Assembly (NCBI GenBank): GCA_964539135.1 | Contig: CAZIFG010000006.1 | Location: 19,697-83,696, forward strand | Reading direction: 5' to 3' | Length of the DNA: 64,000 bases | Source of the DNA: CAZIFG01 sp964539135 | Lineage (GTDB): Bacteria > Margulisbacteria > Marinamargulisbacteria > GCA-2716485 > CAZIFG01 | In this document: one piece after another, positions 41,805 to 50,006 of the stretch | Position numbering within the stretch: the first letter of the stretch is position 1 | How the letters are laid out: each line of letters starts with the position of its first letter | Notes under the pieces: model-generated | What the model saw: only the letters and a program-made list of their open reading frames with translations | Database searches by the model: none | Told to the model about the DNA's origin: nothing | Translations under genes and position numbers: made by a program

Positions 41805-42832
41805 CCTAAGTTTAATGTCGTTTTTATTTTTTCTAGGACCTGTTCTACAGTGATATCTTGTGCCATGCATTTTATGCCGTAGGGGCAGTTGTAGGCAAAA
41901 GATGAGGCATGAAAAATAGGGTTGTAGCAGGGGGAACAGGGTGATTTGGATTGTAGGTAGACGGCATTTGGAGTGTCTGAGACACAAAAAAGGCCAGAGG
42001 TGGGGCCAAAAATACCAATAGACTTTATGTTTTGGGAGAGGGCCAAATACAAAAGCATAGAATCATTGCCTATAAACCCGGCTGATTTTGATAAAACGTA
42101 GGCATTTTGTGGGATGCTGAGTTTTCCACAAAGCGAGATTACTCCAGGCTGAGATAGGCACTCGTAGTTTTCTATTTCTGTGGCGTCGTTGGCATCCCCT
42201 AGAATCATGACGCTATATTGGGGGTAGTGGAGACGGAGTTCTTGGATGAGGGCATCGTAGTGCTGCCAGCGTCTGGATTCCATGCTTGAAAACCGATTTT
42301 TACCTCCCCCTGGGGCTACTGTTATACATGGAGAGGGTATGTTGGGCACTTGATCTTTTTCGGTATATTTATAAATGGGTTCGCAGGTTTGGCCTGCGGA
42401 TAAAGGGAGGGCTTTTTCAACGAGCAGATGTTCTAATTGTGTTAGAGGTGTGTTGGTATGAAATACCACGGATTCTGTGAGCCAGGGATTGTTTCTGGAA
42501 TCCTTAAATCCGATCCGGTGGGGGATTCTTAATGCCCAACATAAAAAAGATAAGAGAGGGGCTCGATGTGCAATGATAACCGTGTCATATTTTTTTTTCC
42601 ATAAGGTGTATAAAAAAACAGGTCCTTTCAGAAGAAATTCTTTTTTTGTTTCAGGGAAAAGCAGGGTTTGATCTACATAGGGGTTATGATTGATTAAGGC
42701 ACTGCAGTGTTTCATCACCAGCCACTCTACTGTTATCTGATCGTCTGTATTTTTGATGAGTTTAGGCATGAAAGAGGCTCTTAAGATATCCCCTAAACTG
42801 GATAATTTTACGATTAAGATTTTTTTTGGCAT
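41801..42832 (-). CDS. Glycosyltransferase family 9 (LPS heptosyltransferase-like)
   Basis: This 343-residue GT-B enzyme starts 'KKILIVKLSSLGDILRASFMPKLI', the classic GT9 opening, and has 'ITVAPGGGKNRFSSMESRRWQHYDALIQEL' and 'FIGNDSMLLYLALSQNIKSIGIFGPTSG', the ADP-heptose binding loop. GT9 enzymes (WaaC, WaaF) add heptose to LPS core. gmhB in the same cluster makes the heptose donor, which agrees. Its start overlaps the end of wecB by 19 bp. Confidence 0.85.
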   Translation of the reverse strand: MPKKILIVKLSSLGDILRASFMPKLIKNTDDQITVEWLVMKHCSALINHNPYVDQTLLFPETKKEFLLKGPVFLYTLWKKKYDTVIIAHRAPLLSFLCWALRIPHRIGFKDSRNNPWLTESVVFHTNTPLTQLEHLLVEKALPLSAGQTCEPIYKYTEKDQVPNIPSPCITVAPGGGKNRFSSMESRRWQHYDALIQELRLHYPQYSVMILGDANDATEIENYECLSQPGVISLCGKLSIPQNAYVLSKSAGFIGNDSMLLYLALSQNIKSIGIFGPTSGLFCVSDTPNAVYLQSKSPCSPCYNPIFHASSFAYNCPYGIKCMAQDITVEQVLEKIKTTLNLG

Positions 42833-43953
42833 GACTGCGTCTCTGATTTTAAAATTTTCAAAATCAGTTGAGAGGTGTTTCCGTCACCATAAGGGTTTTG
42901 GGCTTCAGCCATTTGAGTGTAAAACTCAGAATCGGTTAATAGTTTTTTAAGTGATGCCATGATTTTTTTCTTATCGGTACCCACTAAAAGCGCCGTGCCT
43001 GAATCGATGCCTTCTTGACGCTCGGTTTCTTTTCGGAGCACTAAGACGGGTTTTCCTAGAGAGGGGGCCTCTTCTTGAATGCCACCTGAATCGGTGAGAA
43101 TGCAGGTGCTGTGATTCATGACTTCTATGAGTTCGGCATAGTTTAAAGGTGGGGTTAATATGGCTTGAGGGTGATGGTCAAAATAGCTGTGAATGATCGT
43201 TGAAACAGCAGGGTTTAAATGGACGGGCCATAGAACTTGAATGTCTGGAAATAGGCTTAGACTTTCTTTGATGGCTTCGCAAATTTGAATGAGGGGATCT
43301 CCCCAGTTTTCTCGTCTGTGACAGGTGACTAAGAGTGTTTTTTTGTTGGGATCTAGTCCTTTAAATTTTTTTAAAGTGGAGGTGCTTGGATTTTCTTTTA
43401 TGGTTTTAATGCCGATGAGTAAGGCATCAATGACACTATTTCCGACGGTGTGAATGTGTTGGGAAATGCCTTCTTTTTGGAGGTTTTGGGCGCCTTGCTC
43501 CGTGGGGGTGAAATGCCATTTTGCCAAACGAGAGGTTAAAACGCGATTTAATTCTTCAGGGAAGGGGGATGTGGGATCAAAGCTGCGAAGTCCGGCTTCA
43601 ATATGGGCAATAGGGATGTGGTGATAAAAGGCCGAAAGCGCGGTTGCGAAGGTTGTGGTGGTGTCGCCTTGAACAAGGATAATGTCTGGTTTTGCGTTCT
43701 GAATGACTGTGGGGAGTCCGGATAAAATTCGGGTGGTGAGATCTGTGAGGGATTGTGTTTCTGTCATGACAGATAAGTCGTAATCCGGTTTAACCTTAAA
43801 AAAGGTGAGGACTTGGTCGAGCATGCCGCGATGTTGTCCTGTTACACATACTTGTGTGGTGAAGATATGAGTCTGTTTTGTCGCTTCTAAAATAATAGGC
43901 GCCATCTTGATCGCTTCTGGTCGCGTGCCAAAGACAAAGAGTAGTCGTGTCAT
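42814..43953 (-). CDS. wecB: UDP-N-acetylglucosamine 2-epimerase (non-hydrolysing)
   Basis: This 379-residue enzyme interconverts UDP-GlcNAc and UDP-ManNAc for surface polysaccharide. It has 'FVFGTRPEAIKMAPII', 'VTGQHRGMLDQVLTFF', 'VQGDTTTTFATALSAFYHHIPIAHIEAGLRSF', 'PEELNRVLTSRLAKWHF' and 'LTDSGGIQEEAPSLGKPVLVLRKETERQEG', all conserved in WecB/MnaA. ATG 43953 has GGGATTTAGG before it and gives the family start; the ATG at 43977 is a weaker choice. It is divergent from the epimerase gene at 44049. Confidence 0.95.
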   Translation of the reverse strand: MTRLLFVFGTRPEAIKMAPIILEATKQTHIFTTQVCVTGQHRGMLDQVLTFFKVKPDYDLSVMTETQSLTDLTTRILSGLPTVIQNAKPDIILVQGDTTTTFATALSAFYHHIPIAHIEAGLRSFDPTSPFPEELNRVLTSRLAKWHFTPTEQGAQNLQKEGISQHIHTVGNSVIDALLIGIKTIKENPSTSTLKKFKGLDPNKKTLLVTCHRRENWGDPLIQICEAIKESLSLFPDIQVLWPVHLNPAVSTIIHSYFDHHPQAILTPPLNYAELIEVMNHSTCILTDSGGIQEEAPSLGKPVLVLRKETERQEGIDSGTALLVGTDKKKIMASLKKLLTDSEFYTQMAEAQNPYGDGNTSQLILKILKSETQSCQKKS

Positions 43954-44048
43954 CCTAAATCCCATCATATAAAACAAGTGCGTTTACAGCAAGCAGTGGA
44001 AGTGAAAAGAAAATAGACATCCGGTCTAATTCTATTTAGAATACAAAA

Positions 44049-44996
44049 ATGACACGCTATTTGGTGACGGGTGCAGCCGGGTTTATTGGCTCTAGCCTTG
44101 TTGAAACTTTATTAAACCAAGGGCATGAGGTGATTGCCTTTGATAATCTTTCTCGCGGATCTTTGCAGGCGCTTTCTTTTGTAGTGGGACATCCTTATGC
44201 TCAAAACTATACCTTTATTCAGGGGGATACACGGTCTTTTTCGGATTGTCTTCGTGCCTGCGAGGGTGTTCAGTACATTTTGCATCATGCCGCATTGGGG
44301 TCTGTGGTGGAGTCGATGCAAGAAGGCGATCTTTATTATGATAACAATGTGGTGGGCTTTCAGACTTTATTAAACGCGGCCCAAGCTGCAGGGGTTAAGC
44401 GGGTTGTTTTTGCGTCTTCATCCGCTGTTTATGGCGATTCGTTGGTTTTACCTAAAACGGAAACGATGGGGCTTATGCCCAAGTCGCCTTATGCTGAAAA
44501 TAAGGTTCAAAATGAGAAAGATGCGTTTTATTATACCCATGAAAAAGGGCTTTCTTGTATTGGGCTTCGTTATTTTAATGTTTACGGTCCCAAACAAAAT
44601 GCCAATTCTGATTATTCTGCCGTGATCCCCAAATTTATTCGGCGGGCGTTGAATCATCAGGATCTTGAAATTTATGGGGATGGGACTCAGAGTCGAGACT
44701 TTGTGTTTATTCAGGATATTGTGGCGGCCAATTTGATGGCGTCTCAGGCTTTGGCGCCGTGTTGGGGGCATCCTTATAATATTGGTACGGGAGAAAAAAC
44801 GCTGATTAAAGATCTGGCGCGTATTATTTTGGATCATATTGATCCGTCTTTGTCTTTACATTTTTTGCCTGAAAGAGGTGGCGATATTAAGGCGAGCTAT
44901 TCGTCTATTCAAATCGCCAGAGAGGCGCTTTTATTTGATCCGAAAGTGACTTTATCGGAGGGGATTTTAGCGATACTTTCTGGGTTAAAATCATGA
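44049..44996 (+). CDS. UDP-sugar 4-epimerase (WbpP/GalE-like extended SDR)
   Basis: This 315-residue SDR has 'YLVTGAAGFIGSSLVETLL' (NAD loop), 'AFDNLSRGS', 'HHAALGSVVESM', 'ASSSAVYGD' and 'SPYAENKVQNE' (Tyr-x-x-x-Lys). 'HAALGSV' and 'YAENK' are typical of the WbpP/VipB group that epimerises UDP-GlcNAc or UDP-GlcNAcA at C4; GalE is the alternative. It overlaps the flippase gene by 4 bp, giving a two-gene polysaccharide unit divergent from wecB. Confidence 0.85.
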   Translation: MTRYLVTGAAGFIGSSLVETLLNQGHEVIAFDNLSRGSLQALSFVVGHPYAQNYTFIQGDTRSFSDCLRACEGVQYILHHAALGSVVESMQEGDLYYDNNVVGFQTLLNAAQAAGVKRVVFASSSAVYGDSLVLPKTETMGLMPKSPYAENKVQNEKDAFYYTHEKGLSCIGLRYFNVYGPKQNANSDYSAVIPKFIRRALNHQDLEIYGDGTQSRDFVFIQDIVAANLMASQALAPCWGHPYNIGTGEKTLIKDLARIILDHIDPSLSLHFLPERGGDIKASYSSIQIAREALLFDPKVTLSEGILAILSGLKS

Positions 44997-46534
44997 CGGA
45001 ACATTCCCTTAAAAAACGGTATGCCGCTAAGCTTGTGGCTCAAATTTTTTCGGGGGGTATTAATGCTATTATTGTAATGTTGGCACCGCGACTTTTAGGT
45101 GTTGTTCAGTTTGGCAATTTTAGTTATGTCACGAGTTTTTTTCAGAATATCATTTATATTTTGAATAATGGACCGTCGATGACGGTGATGGTGCAACTGT
45201 CTCACAAAAATGCGGATAAACGATGGATTCCCTTTTATATGGGGCTTTTAGTGTGTTTAGGCGGCTTTCTTTTTTTAGGTATTACCGGTGTTTGGAAATT
45301 GAATTGGACTTCTCTTGTTTGGCCAGGACAAGATGTGCTGTTTGTTTATTTGGGGGCTCTTTATGCCCTTTGTTTATGTGGGTTTCAGTTTTTTATTTTG
45401 GTTTCAGATGCCTTGGGCCTGACGGTTTATAATGAGTTTTTTAAAATCTTTCAGCGTGTTTTGACCCTTCTTTTTCTGGGACTTTTTGTTATTTGGATGC
45501 CTTTAACGCTTAAGCAATTCTTTTTTGCGAATTACTTGGCGTATTTTTTCTATGCGCTTTTGGTGGGGTGGTTTTTTTTCCGTAAGGGCATTTTTTCTTC
45601 TGTTCTTTTTAATATTCGACAGATTCCGGTTAAGGCGTTTTGTAAGGGACTTATGTCCCGTGGCACTCCTTTGGTTTTAGCAGATATGTTGGGTATTTTT
45701 AGTGGGATGTATGATATTTGGTTGTTGCAATTTTTATATGGCTCTATGTATCAAGGGTATTATGGGGTGGGGGCTCAATTGGCGCCGTTGCTGTGTACGT
45801 TTTCCATTGCGATTTCTCCGCTTTTGATGCGGGAATTTTCTAAGGCCTATGCGGAAGATAATCTTTTAGAAGTTCAACGTATTTATATGCTGTATGTGCC
45901 GTTAATTTTTGCGATCACCAGTATTCCTTGTGTTTTTTTAGCATGGCATGGGACCTCAATTTTGTCCCTTATTGCGGGAAATGCTTTTAGCCCTGCTGGA
46001 CTTTCATTTTCACTGTTTATGATGACGCCAATTTTTCAGTCTTATGGCTTGATTAATAATAGTTTAATGTATGCGACGCATAAACATAAATGGATGTTGG
46101 TTCTTTCTGCTGTTGGTAATTTTGTTTCTGTGGCATTAACGACATTGGTCTTGTCTCAAAATAAATTTTTTGGTTTGGGTCTAGGTGTGGAAGGGTTGGC
46201 ATTGAAAGTTTTATTTATAGAGGTATTATTTAGTCTTATTCGGTTAAAATTATGTAGCCGATACATTGGCTTTTTGTTTAGAAAAATAGTGATTCAATCT
46301 TTTTATCTTCTCAGCTTTTTAGTGTTCGTTGCGTTTTTAACCCCAGTCTTTTTTTTCTTTGTCGAGACTTTTTATTGGAACCTTTTGCTTAGTGGGGTGC
46401 TTTACATTGGAATTGTTTTTTTTAGCTTTTATTATTTTTCCAATTTTTTTCTGGGTATAGAACGTTCTAAACTGAATACGCTTTTTAGCGGTTTCTTGCA
46501 GTTTCTAGGGATTAAAAATAAGATAGGGATTTAA
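44993..46534 (+). CDS. Wzx-like polysaccharide flippase
   Basis: This 513-residue membrane protein has about 14 hydrophobic helices and no large soluble domain. The start 'KKRYAAKLVAQIFSGGINAIIVMLAPRLLGVVQFGNFSYVTSF' is typical of the polysaccharide-transporter branch of the MOP superfamily (Wzx, RfbX, MurJ relatives), which flip lipid-linked sugar units across the inner membrane. Its place among LPS genes supports O-antigen or similar transport. The substrate cannot be read. A consensus promoter and terminator follow within 120 bases. Confidence 0.8.
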   Translation: MTEHSLKKRYAAKLVAQIFSGGINAIIVMLAPRLLGVVQFGNFSYVTSFFQNIIYILNNGPSMTVMVQLSHKNADKRWIPFYMGLLVCLGGFLFLGITGVWKLNWTSLVWPGQDVLFVYLGALYALCLCGFQFFILVSDALGLTVYNEFFKIFQRVLTLLFLGLFVIWMPLTLKQFFFANYLAYFFYALLVGWFFFRKGIFSSVLFNIRQIPVKAFCKGLMSRGTPLVLADMLGIFSGMYDIWLLQFLYGSMYQGYYGVGAQLAPLLCTFSIAISPLLMREFSKAYAEDNLLEVQRIYMLYVPLIFAITSIPCVFLAWHGTSILSLIAGNAFSPAGLSFSLFMMTPIFQSYGLINNSLMYATHKHKWMLVLSAVGNFVSVALTTLVLSQNKFFGLGLGVEGLALKVLFIEVLFSLIRLKLCSRYIGFLFRKIVIQSFYLLSFLVFVAFLTPVFFFFVETFYWNLLLSGVLYIGIVFFSFYYFSNFFLGIERSKLNTLFSGFLQFLGIKNKIGI

Positions 46535-46554
46535 ACGTTTTATCCATAGATTCT

Positions 46555-46584
46555 TTGACAAAGTCTTCTTTGGCGTTTTATAAT
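46555..46584 (+). promoter_or_regulatory. Near-perfect sigma70 promoter
   Basis: TTGACA (46555-46560), 18 bases, then TATAAT (46579-46584): both hexamers are exact consensus and the spacing is one more than ideal. It is the best promoter seen in the window. It stands just after the flippase stop and drives into two hairpins within 70 bases. Confidence 0.8.
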
Positions 46585-46590
46585 AGGAAT

Positions 46591-46650
46591 GTCCTTACTA
46601 GGACATAATAAGGCTCTCGAAGACCCCCCCCCCTATTCGAGAGCTTTTTT
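46591..46650 (+). ncRNA. Candidate small RNA with C-rich loop, or gmhB leader attenuator
   Basis: Starting about 7 bases after the TATAAT, the sequence forms GTCC-TTACTA-GGAC (46591-46604), a short linker, and GCTCTCGAA / TTCGAGAGC (46613-46621 with 46636-46644), a 9-bp stem whose loop is 14 bases with ten consecutive C, then TTTTTT. The product would be a 60-base RNA. C-rich loops are known in small RNAs that bind the G-rich ribosome sites of targets (for example staphylococcal Rsa RNAs). The other reading is a terminator of the flippase unit plus an attenuated leader of gmhB. Confidence 0.45.
46613..46650 (+). terminator. Rho-independent terminator before gmhB
   Basis: A perfect 9-bp stem (46613-46621 with 46636-46644) with a 14-base C-rich loop is followed by TTTTTT at 46645-46650. 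It ends transcripts from the flippase gene and from the strong promoter at 46555. Confidence 0.8.
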
Positions 46651-46671
46651 ATTTTTAAGGGATTTTCTTTG

Positions 46672-47184
46672 ATGCAAAAAAAAGGTTTTTTTCTGGATAG
46701 GGATGGTATTATTAATCATGATACTGGCTACATTTATCACCCTAAAGATTTTGTTTTTCAAGACGGCATTTTTGATTTTTTAACGCATATTCAACGGGAT
46801 TATTTGCTTTTTATTGTTACTAATCAATCTGGAATAGGTCGAGGATTTTATACAGAAGAACAGTATCAGGCCTTAACTTCTTTTATTTTAGATCAGTTGA
46901 AAGAGAAGGGGATTACGATTACGCATGTTTATCATTGTCCTCATACCCCAGAAGATGCTTGTGTGTGTCGTAAGCCTAATCCTACTTCTATTTTAAAGGC
47001 TGCGGCTACGTATGATTTAGACTTGAGTCAATCTTGGATGATTGGCGATAGAGAAAGTGATATAGAGGCGGGTTTGAATGCGGGGATTTTGAATACTATT
47101 TTTATTTCTCATTCGAATAAGATGCCAGAAACAAAAGCACGTTATACCTTTGAAAGTATAGGAGAGCTTTTGTATTTATTATAA
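46672..47184 (+). CDS. gmhB: D-glycero-D-manno-heptose 1,7-bisphosphate 7-phosphatase
   Basis: This 170-residue HAD phosphatase has 'GFFLDRDGIIN' (nucleophile Asp), 'FIVTNQSGIGRGFY', a zinc site 'CPHTPEDACVCRKP' and 'WMIGDRESDIEAGLNAG'. The C-x-H/C-x-C zinc loop marks GmhB, which makes the precursor of ADP-heptose for LPS core. ATG 46672 follows AAGGGA; the TTG directly before it is not needed. The closely related histidinol-phosphatase part of HisB is the alternative, but LPS neighbours favour GmhB. It follows the small promoter-terminator unit. Confidence 0.9.
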   Translation: MQKKGFFLDRDGIINHDTGYIYHPKDFVFQDGIFDFLTHIQRDYLLFIVTNQSGIGRGFYTEEQYQALTSFILDQLKEKGITITHVYHCPHTPEDACVCRKPNPTSILKAAATYDLDLSQSWMIGDRESDIEAGLNAGILNTIFISHSNKMPETKARYTFESIGELLYLL

Positions 47185-47260
47185 GGTCATTTTTTATTAA
47201 ATTTATTTTTATATTTGGGAGGCTCTTTTTTAAGAGTTGCGATTTTAATAGGGAGTTTAT

Positions 47261-48829
47261 ATGTTACTATCTTTGTGTATTCCAACTTATAATAGGTGCT
47301 TTGAGATACAAAAGTGTTTAAAAAGCATTGTTTCTCAGGATATTTTTTTACTTTCTGATCAGTTTGAAGTGGTTATTTCGGACAATTGTTCCACAGATGA
47401 TACTCAAAAAATATGTGAAGATTTTGTTTCTTTATATCCTGATAAAATTAGGTATATTCGCCAAATGACTAATATAGGACCATCTTCTAATGCACATAAA
47501 ATTCTGCATTATTCACGCGCAAAATTTTCAAAAATTCATAATGATACGCTTGTATTGCTTCCAGGCGGACTTTCTTTTATTCTGAATTCCATTAAAATGC
47601 ATCAGGATGCGGCTGCTCTTTTTTTTATAAACAAACCTAATAAATTCCCCTCTGTTATGTGTTCATCTGTGGATAAGTTTATTAATGTAGTTTCTTTTTA
47701 TTCTGGATGGATTGGTGGATTATGTATTAATTTAAGTGCTTTTAATCAGATTAAGGAACCTCATTCGGGGGATTTGTTGCTTCTTCCGCAGTTGGAATGG
47801 AATCTTCAACTTCTCAAAGAAGGGCAGCCTATTTTTGTTTTTTTTGAAAAAATTATGTTTAGTCTGCCCCTTGTGAATAAAGGGGGATATAATATTGCAG
47901 AAATTTTTGGTCAAAATTATATTTCTATTTTAAAAAAATATTACTTTACCGGACATTTAAAGAAGATCTCTTTAGAAAAGGAAAAATTTAACATTCTTTT
48001 TAGGCATACTATTCCCTATTATTTTGATGTTCATGGTCAATATTCTTTTTCTTGTGGAAACTATTTATATTTTATGCGCGATTATCGGTATAATGTCTAC
48101 TTTTATCTTTCTTTTATATATATAGGCCTTCTTTATTTGTACGCTTTTTTAAAGCGCTCTTTTTTCTTTGTAAGATTTTTATTGGGTTTTTCGTTTCATT
48201 TTTTTCGTTTGGTTTCTTTTAAATCTAAATGGCGACTTAAAAATGCTCATAATAAAACCGTTTTAGGTACAGTTTTTTCTATTAACAATGTTAATGTTGG
48301 AAATTATTCATATGGTATTTTAAATGTGCAGAGTTTTGGTCATCCTGGTGAACGCTTAGAAATTGGTCATTTTGTTTCTATAGCTCGAGATGTTGTTTTT
48401 CTTTTAGGAGGCAACCATTCCTATTCAGGTTTTTCTACTTATCCTTTTAATGTTCTGTTTTTTAACCAAAAAACAGAAGCTCAAACAAAAGGGCCTATTA
48501 TTGTTCAAGATGATGTTTGGATAGGGGAGCGTGTTTTAATTTTGTCGGGAGTTACGATTGGACAAGGTGCTATAGTTGGCGCTGGTAGTGTTGTGTCTAA
48601 GGATGTTCCTCCGTATGCGATTGTTGTGGGAAATCCTGCTAAAGTGGTTAAGTATCGATTTGAACCGGCCCTGATTAAAAAAATGCTTCAATTGGATTTT
48701 TCATTATTCACAGAAGATATAATTATTAAAAATAGACATTTTTTTGATAATTCTTTTGATGGAGATTATGTGGATCATTTTATGAAAATAATCGGAGGCT
48801 CTCAGTTAAGGCAAAATAAAATGGAGTGA
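47261..48829 (+). CDS. Fusion of GT2 glycosyltransferase and hexapeptide (XAT) acetyltransferase
   Basis: This 522-residue chain has an N-terminal GT-A domain (1-230: 'LSLCIPTYNRCFEIQKCLKSI', 'FEVVISDNCSTDDT'), a hydrophobic middle (about 275-315) and a C-terminal left-handed beta helix (about 330-500: 'LEIGHFVSIARDVVFLLGGNH', 'DDVWIGERVLILSGVTIGQGAIVGAGSVVSKDVPPYAIVVGNPAKVVKYRF') of the CatB/XAT type. It could add a sugar and acetylate the surface glycan in one protein. The expected D-x-D of the GT-A site is not clear: 'HNDTLVLLPGG' stands where it should be, so the GT half may be altered. GGGAG precedes the ATG. Confidence 0.82.
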   Translation: MLLSLCIPTYNRCFEIQKCLKSIVSQDIFLLSDQFEVVISDNCSTDDTQKICEDFVSLYPDKIRYIRQMTNIGPSSNAHKILHYSRAKFSKIHNDTLVLLPGGLSFILNSIKMHQDAAALFFINKPNKFPSVMCSSVDKFINVVSFYSGWIGGLCINLSAFNQIKEPHSGDLLLLPQLEWNLQLLKEGQPIFVFFEKIMFSLPLVNKGGYNIAEIFGQNYISILKKYYFTGHLKKISLEKEKFNILFRHTIPYYFDVHGQYSFSCGNYLYFMRDYRYNVYFYLSFIYIGLLYLYAFLKRSFFFVRFLLGFSFHFFRLVSFKSKWRLKNAHNKTVLGTVFSINNVNVGNYSYGILNVQSFGHPGERLEIGHFVSIARDVVFLLGGNHSYSGFSTYPFNVLFFNQKTEAQTKGPIIVQDDVWIGERVLILSGVTIGQGAIVGAGSVVSKDVPPYAIVVGNPAKVVKYRFEPALIKKMLQLDFSLFTEDIIIKNRHFFDNSFDGDYVDHFMKIIGGSQLRQNKME

Positions 48830-48844
48830 AGGGATAAGACTAGA

Positions 48845-49834
48845 CTAATCTTTATTGGGTATAAAAATAATACCTAATGTGGTTTTTTGAGCTCCAATTA
48901 ACATTCCACAAAAATTAGATAAAATTCGTACTAGCCTATAAAATGCAATTTTTTTTGTGATTTTTTTTATTCGGGTACCGGAATTTTTAACTCGTTCGTG
49001 GTAAGTAGATCCGTCTCTATTTAGTACATGTTTTTGTATATTGGCACTATTAAGCTTTGATAATATATATGTTATAAGTATGTTTTCTTTTTTAGGCATG
49101 TATGTGGAAAAATCTATAAATTTGCAGTTTAAATTTAGTGCATTGCCGAGTAATTTAAAACTTTTTTTGCTGAACCAGATTGTATGCACGGGTGGAAGGT
49201 CTGTTTTCCAAATATCTTGTTGTGTGTAATAGGTTTTATTTGGAGTGGTTAAAAGGATTGCACCGTTTTTCTTGAGATGAGCAGTGCAGTTTTTAAGGAA
49301 TTGAATTGGATTTTCAAGGTGTTCAATTACTTCTGTTGCAATGATCCAGTCAAATTTTTTATTTTTATCTAGATCATTTATGTCGCTTAATTGGAAGTAA
49401 TTTCCAAAATTATTTTTTGCAAATTTTATGGATTTTTCAGAAATATCAATTCCAATTGGGTTATGGCCTTGTTTCTTTAAGGCATATGTTAAATAACCGT
49501 AACCACATCCTATTTCAAGAATATCGTATGGAGTGGTTTTGTCTTTAAATAGCTTATGTACGGGGTAGTATGTGGATTCTTGTTCTGAGAGCCATTTTAG
49601 GGGGTGGGTTTGGGATTTTATGTTTTTTGCGTATTCAAGATATCTATCATACCCGGGGGTGTTTTCTTGTGAGTAAATAATATCGTATATTTTGGGGTTG
49701 ATTTTTTTTGTATCAATATGTTGAATATCACACTTGAGGCATTCAAAAATATCGTAGTGGGTATCTTCGATGTATCCAGGATACTCTTTATATATTTTTT
49801 TTACTTCTGTTGAATTACACAATGGACATTTCAT
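48845..49834 (-). CDS. SAM-dependent methyltransferase with N-terminal zinc ribbon
   Basis: This 329-residue protein opens with a zinc ribbon ('CPLCNSTEVKKIY', 'FECLKCDIQHID'), followed by a class I methyltransferase fold: 'YDILEIGCGYGYLTYALKKQGHNPIGIDISEKSIKFAKNNF' (SAM site), 'DWIATEVIEHLENPIQFLKN' and 'KNGAILLTTPNKTYY'. Such ribbon-methyltransferase proteins are common in O-antigen and sugar C-methylation clusters. It lies convergent to the GT2-acetyltransferase gene. The substrate is unknown; a sugar is likely from context. Confidence 0.85.
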   Translation of the reverse strand: MKCPLCNSTEVKKIYKEYPGYIEDTHYDIFECLKCDIQHIDTKKINPKIYDIIYSQENTPGYDRYLEYAKNIKSQTHPLKWLSEQESTYYPVHKLFKDKTTPYDILEIGCGYGYLTYALKKQGHNPIGIDISEKSIKFAKNNFGNYFQLSDINDLDKNKKFDWIIATEVIEHLENPIQFLKNCTAHLKKNGAILLTTPNKTYYTQQDIWKTDLPPVHTIWFSKKSFKLLGNALNLNCKFIDFSTYMPKKENILITYILSKLNSANIQKHVLNRDGSTYHERVKNSGTRIKKITKKIAFYRLVRILSNFCGMLIGAQKTTLGIIFIPNKD

Positions 49835-50006
49835 CTTTTTTCATTATCTTCTATTTTTGAACATTTGCAATTGTAAATTTAACTCTCTCGCTTTTCTTAA
49901 TATTCTTTAGTTTATTTTATTTTGATACTTGTCTTTCTACAATTGCCTAACTCCCAAAATAGCCGTAAACTAAAGTGTATTATCAATACGTTTAAAGGAT
50001 ACCGTT

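Noticed and set aside
49866..49948. GCAATTGTA and TACAATTGC as a regulatory inverted repeat before the aminotransferase gene
   Set aside because: The arms are nine bases and about 70 apart in AT-rich sequence, so chance is likely.
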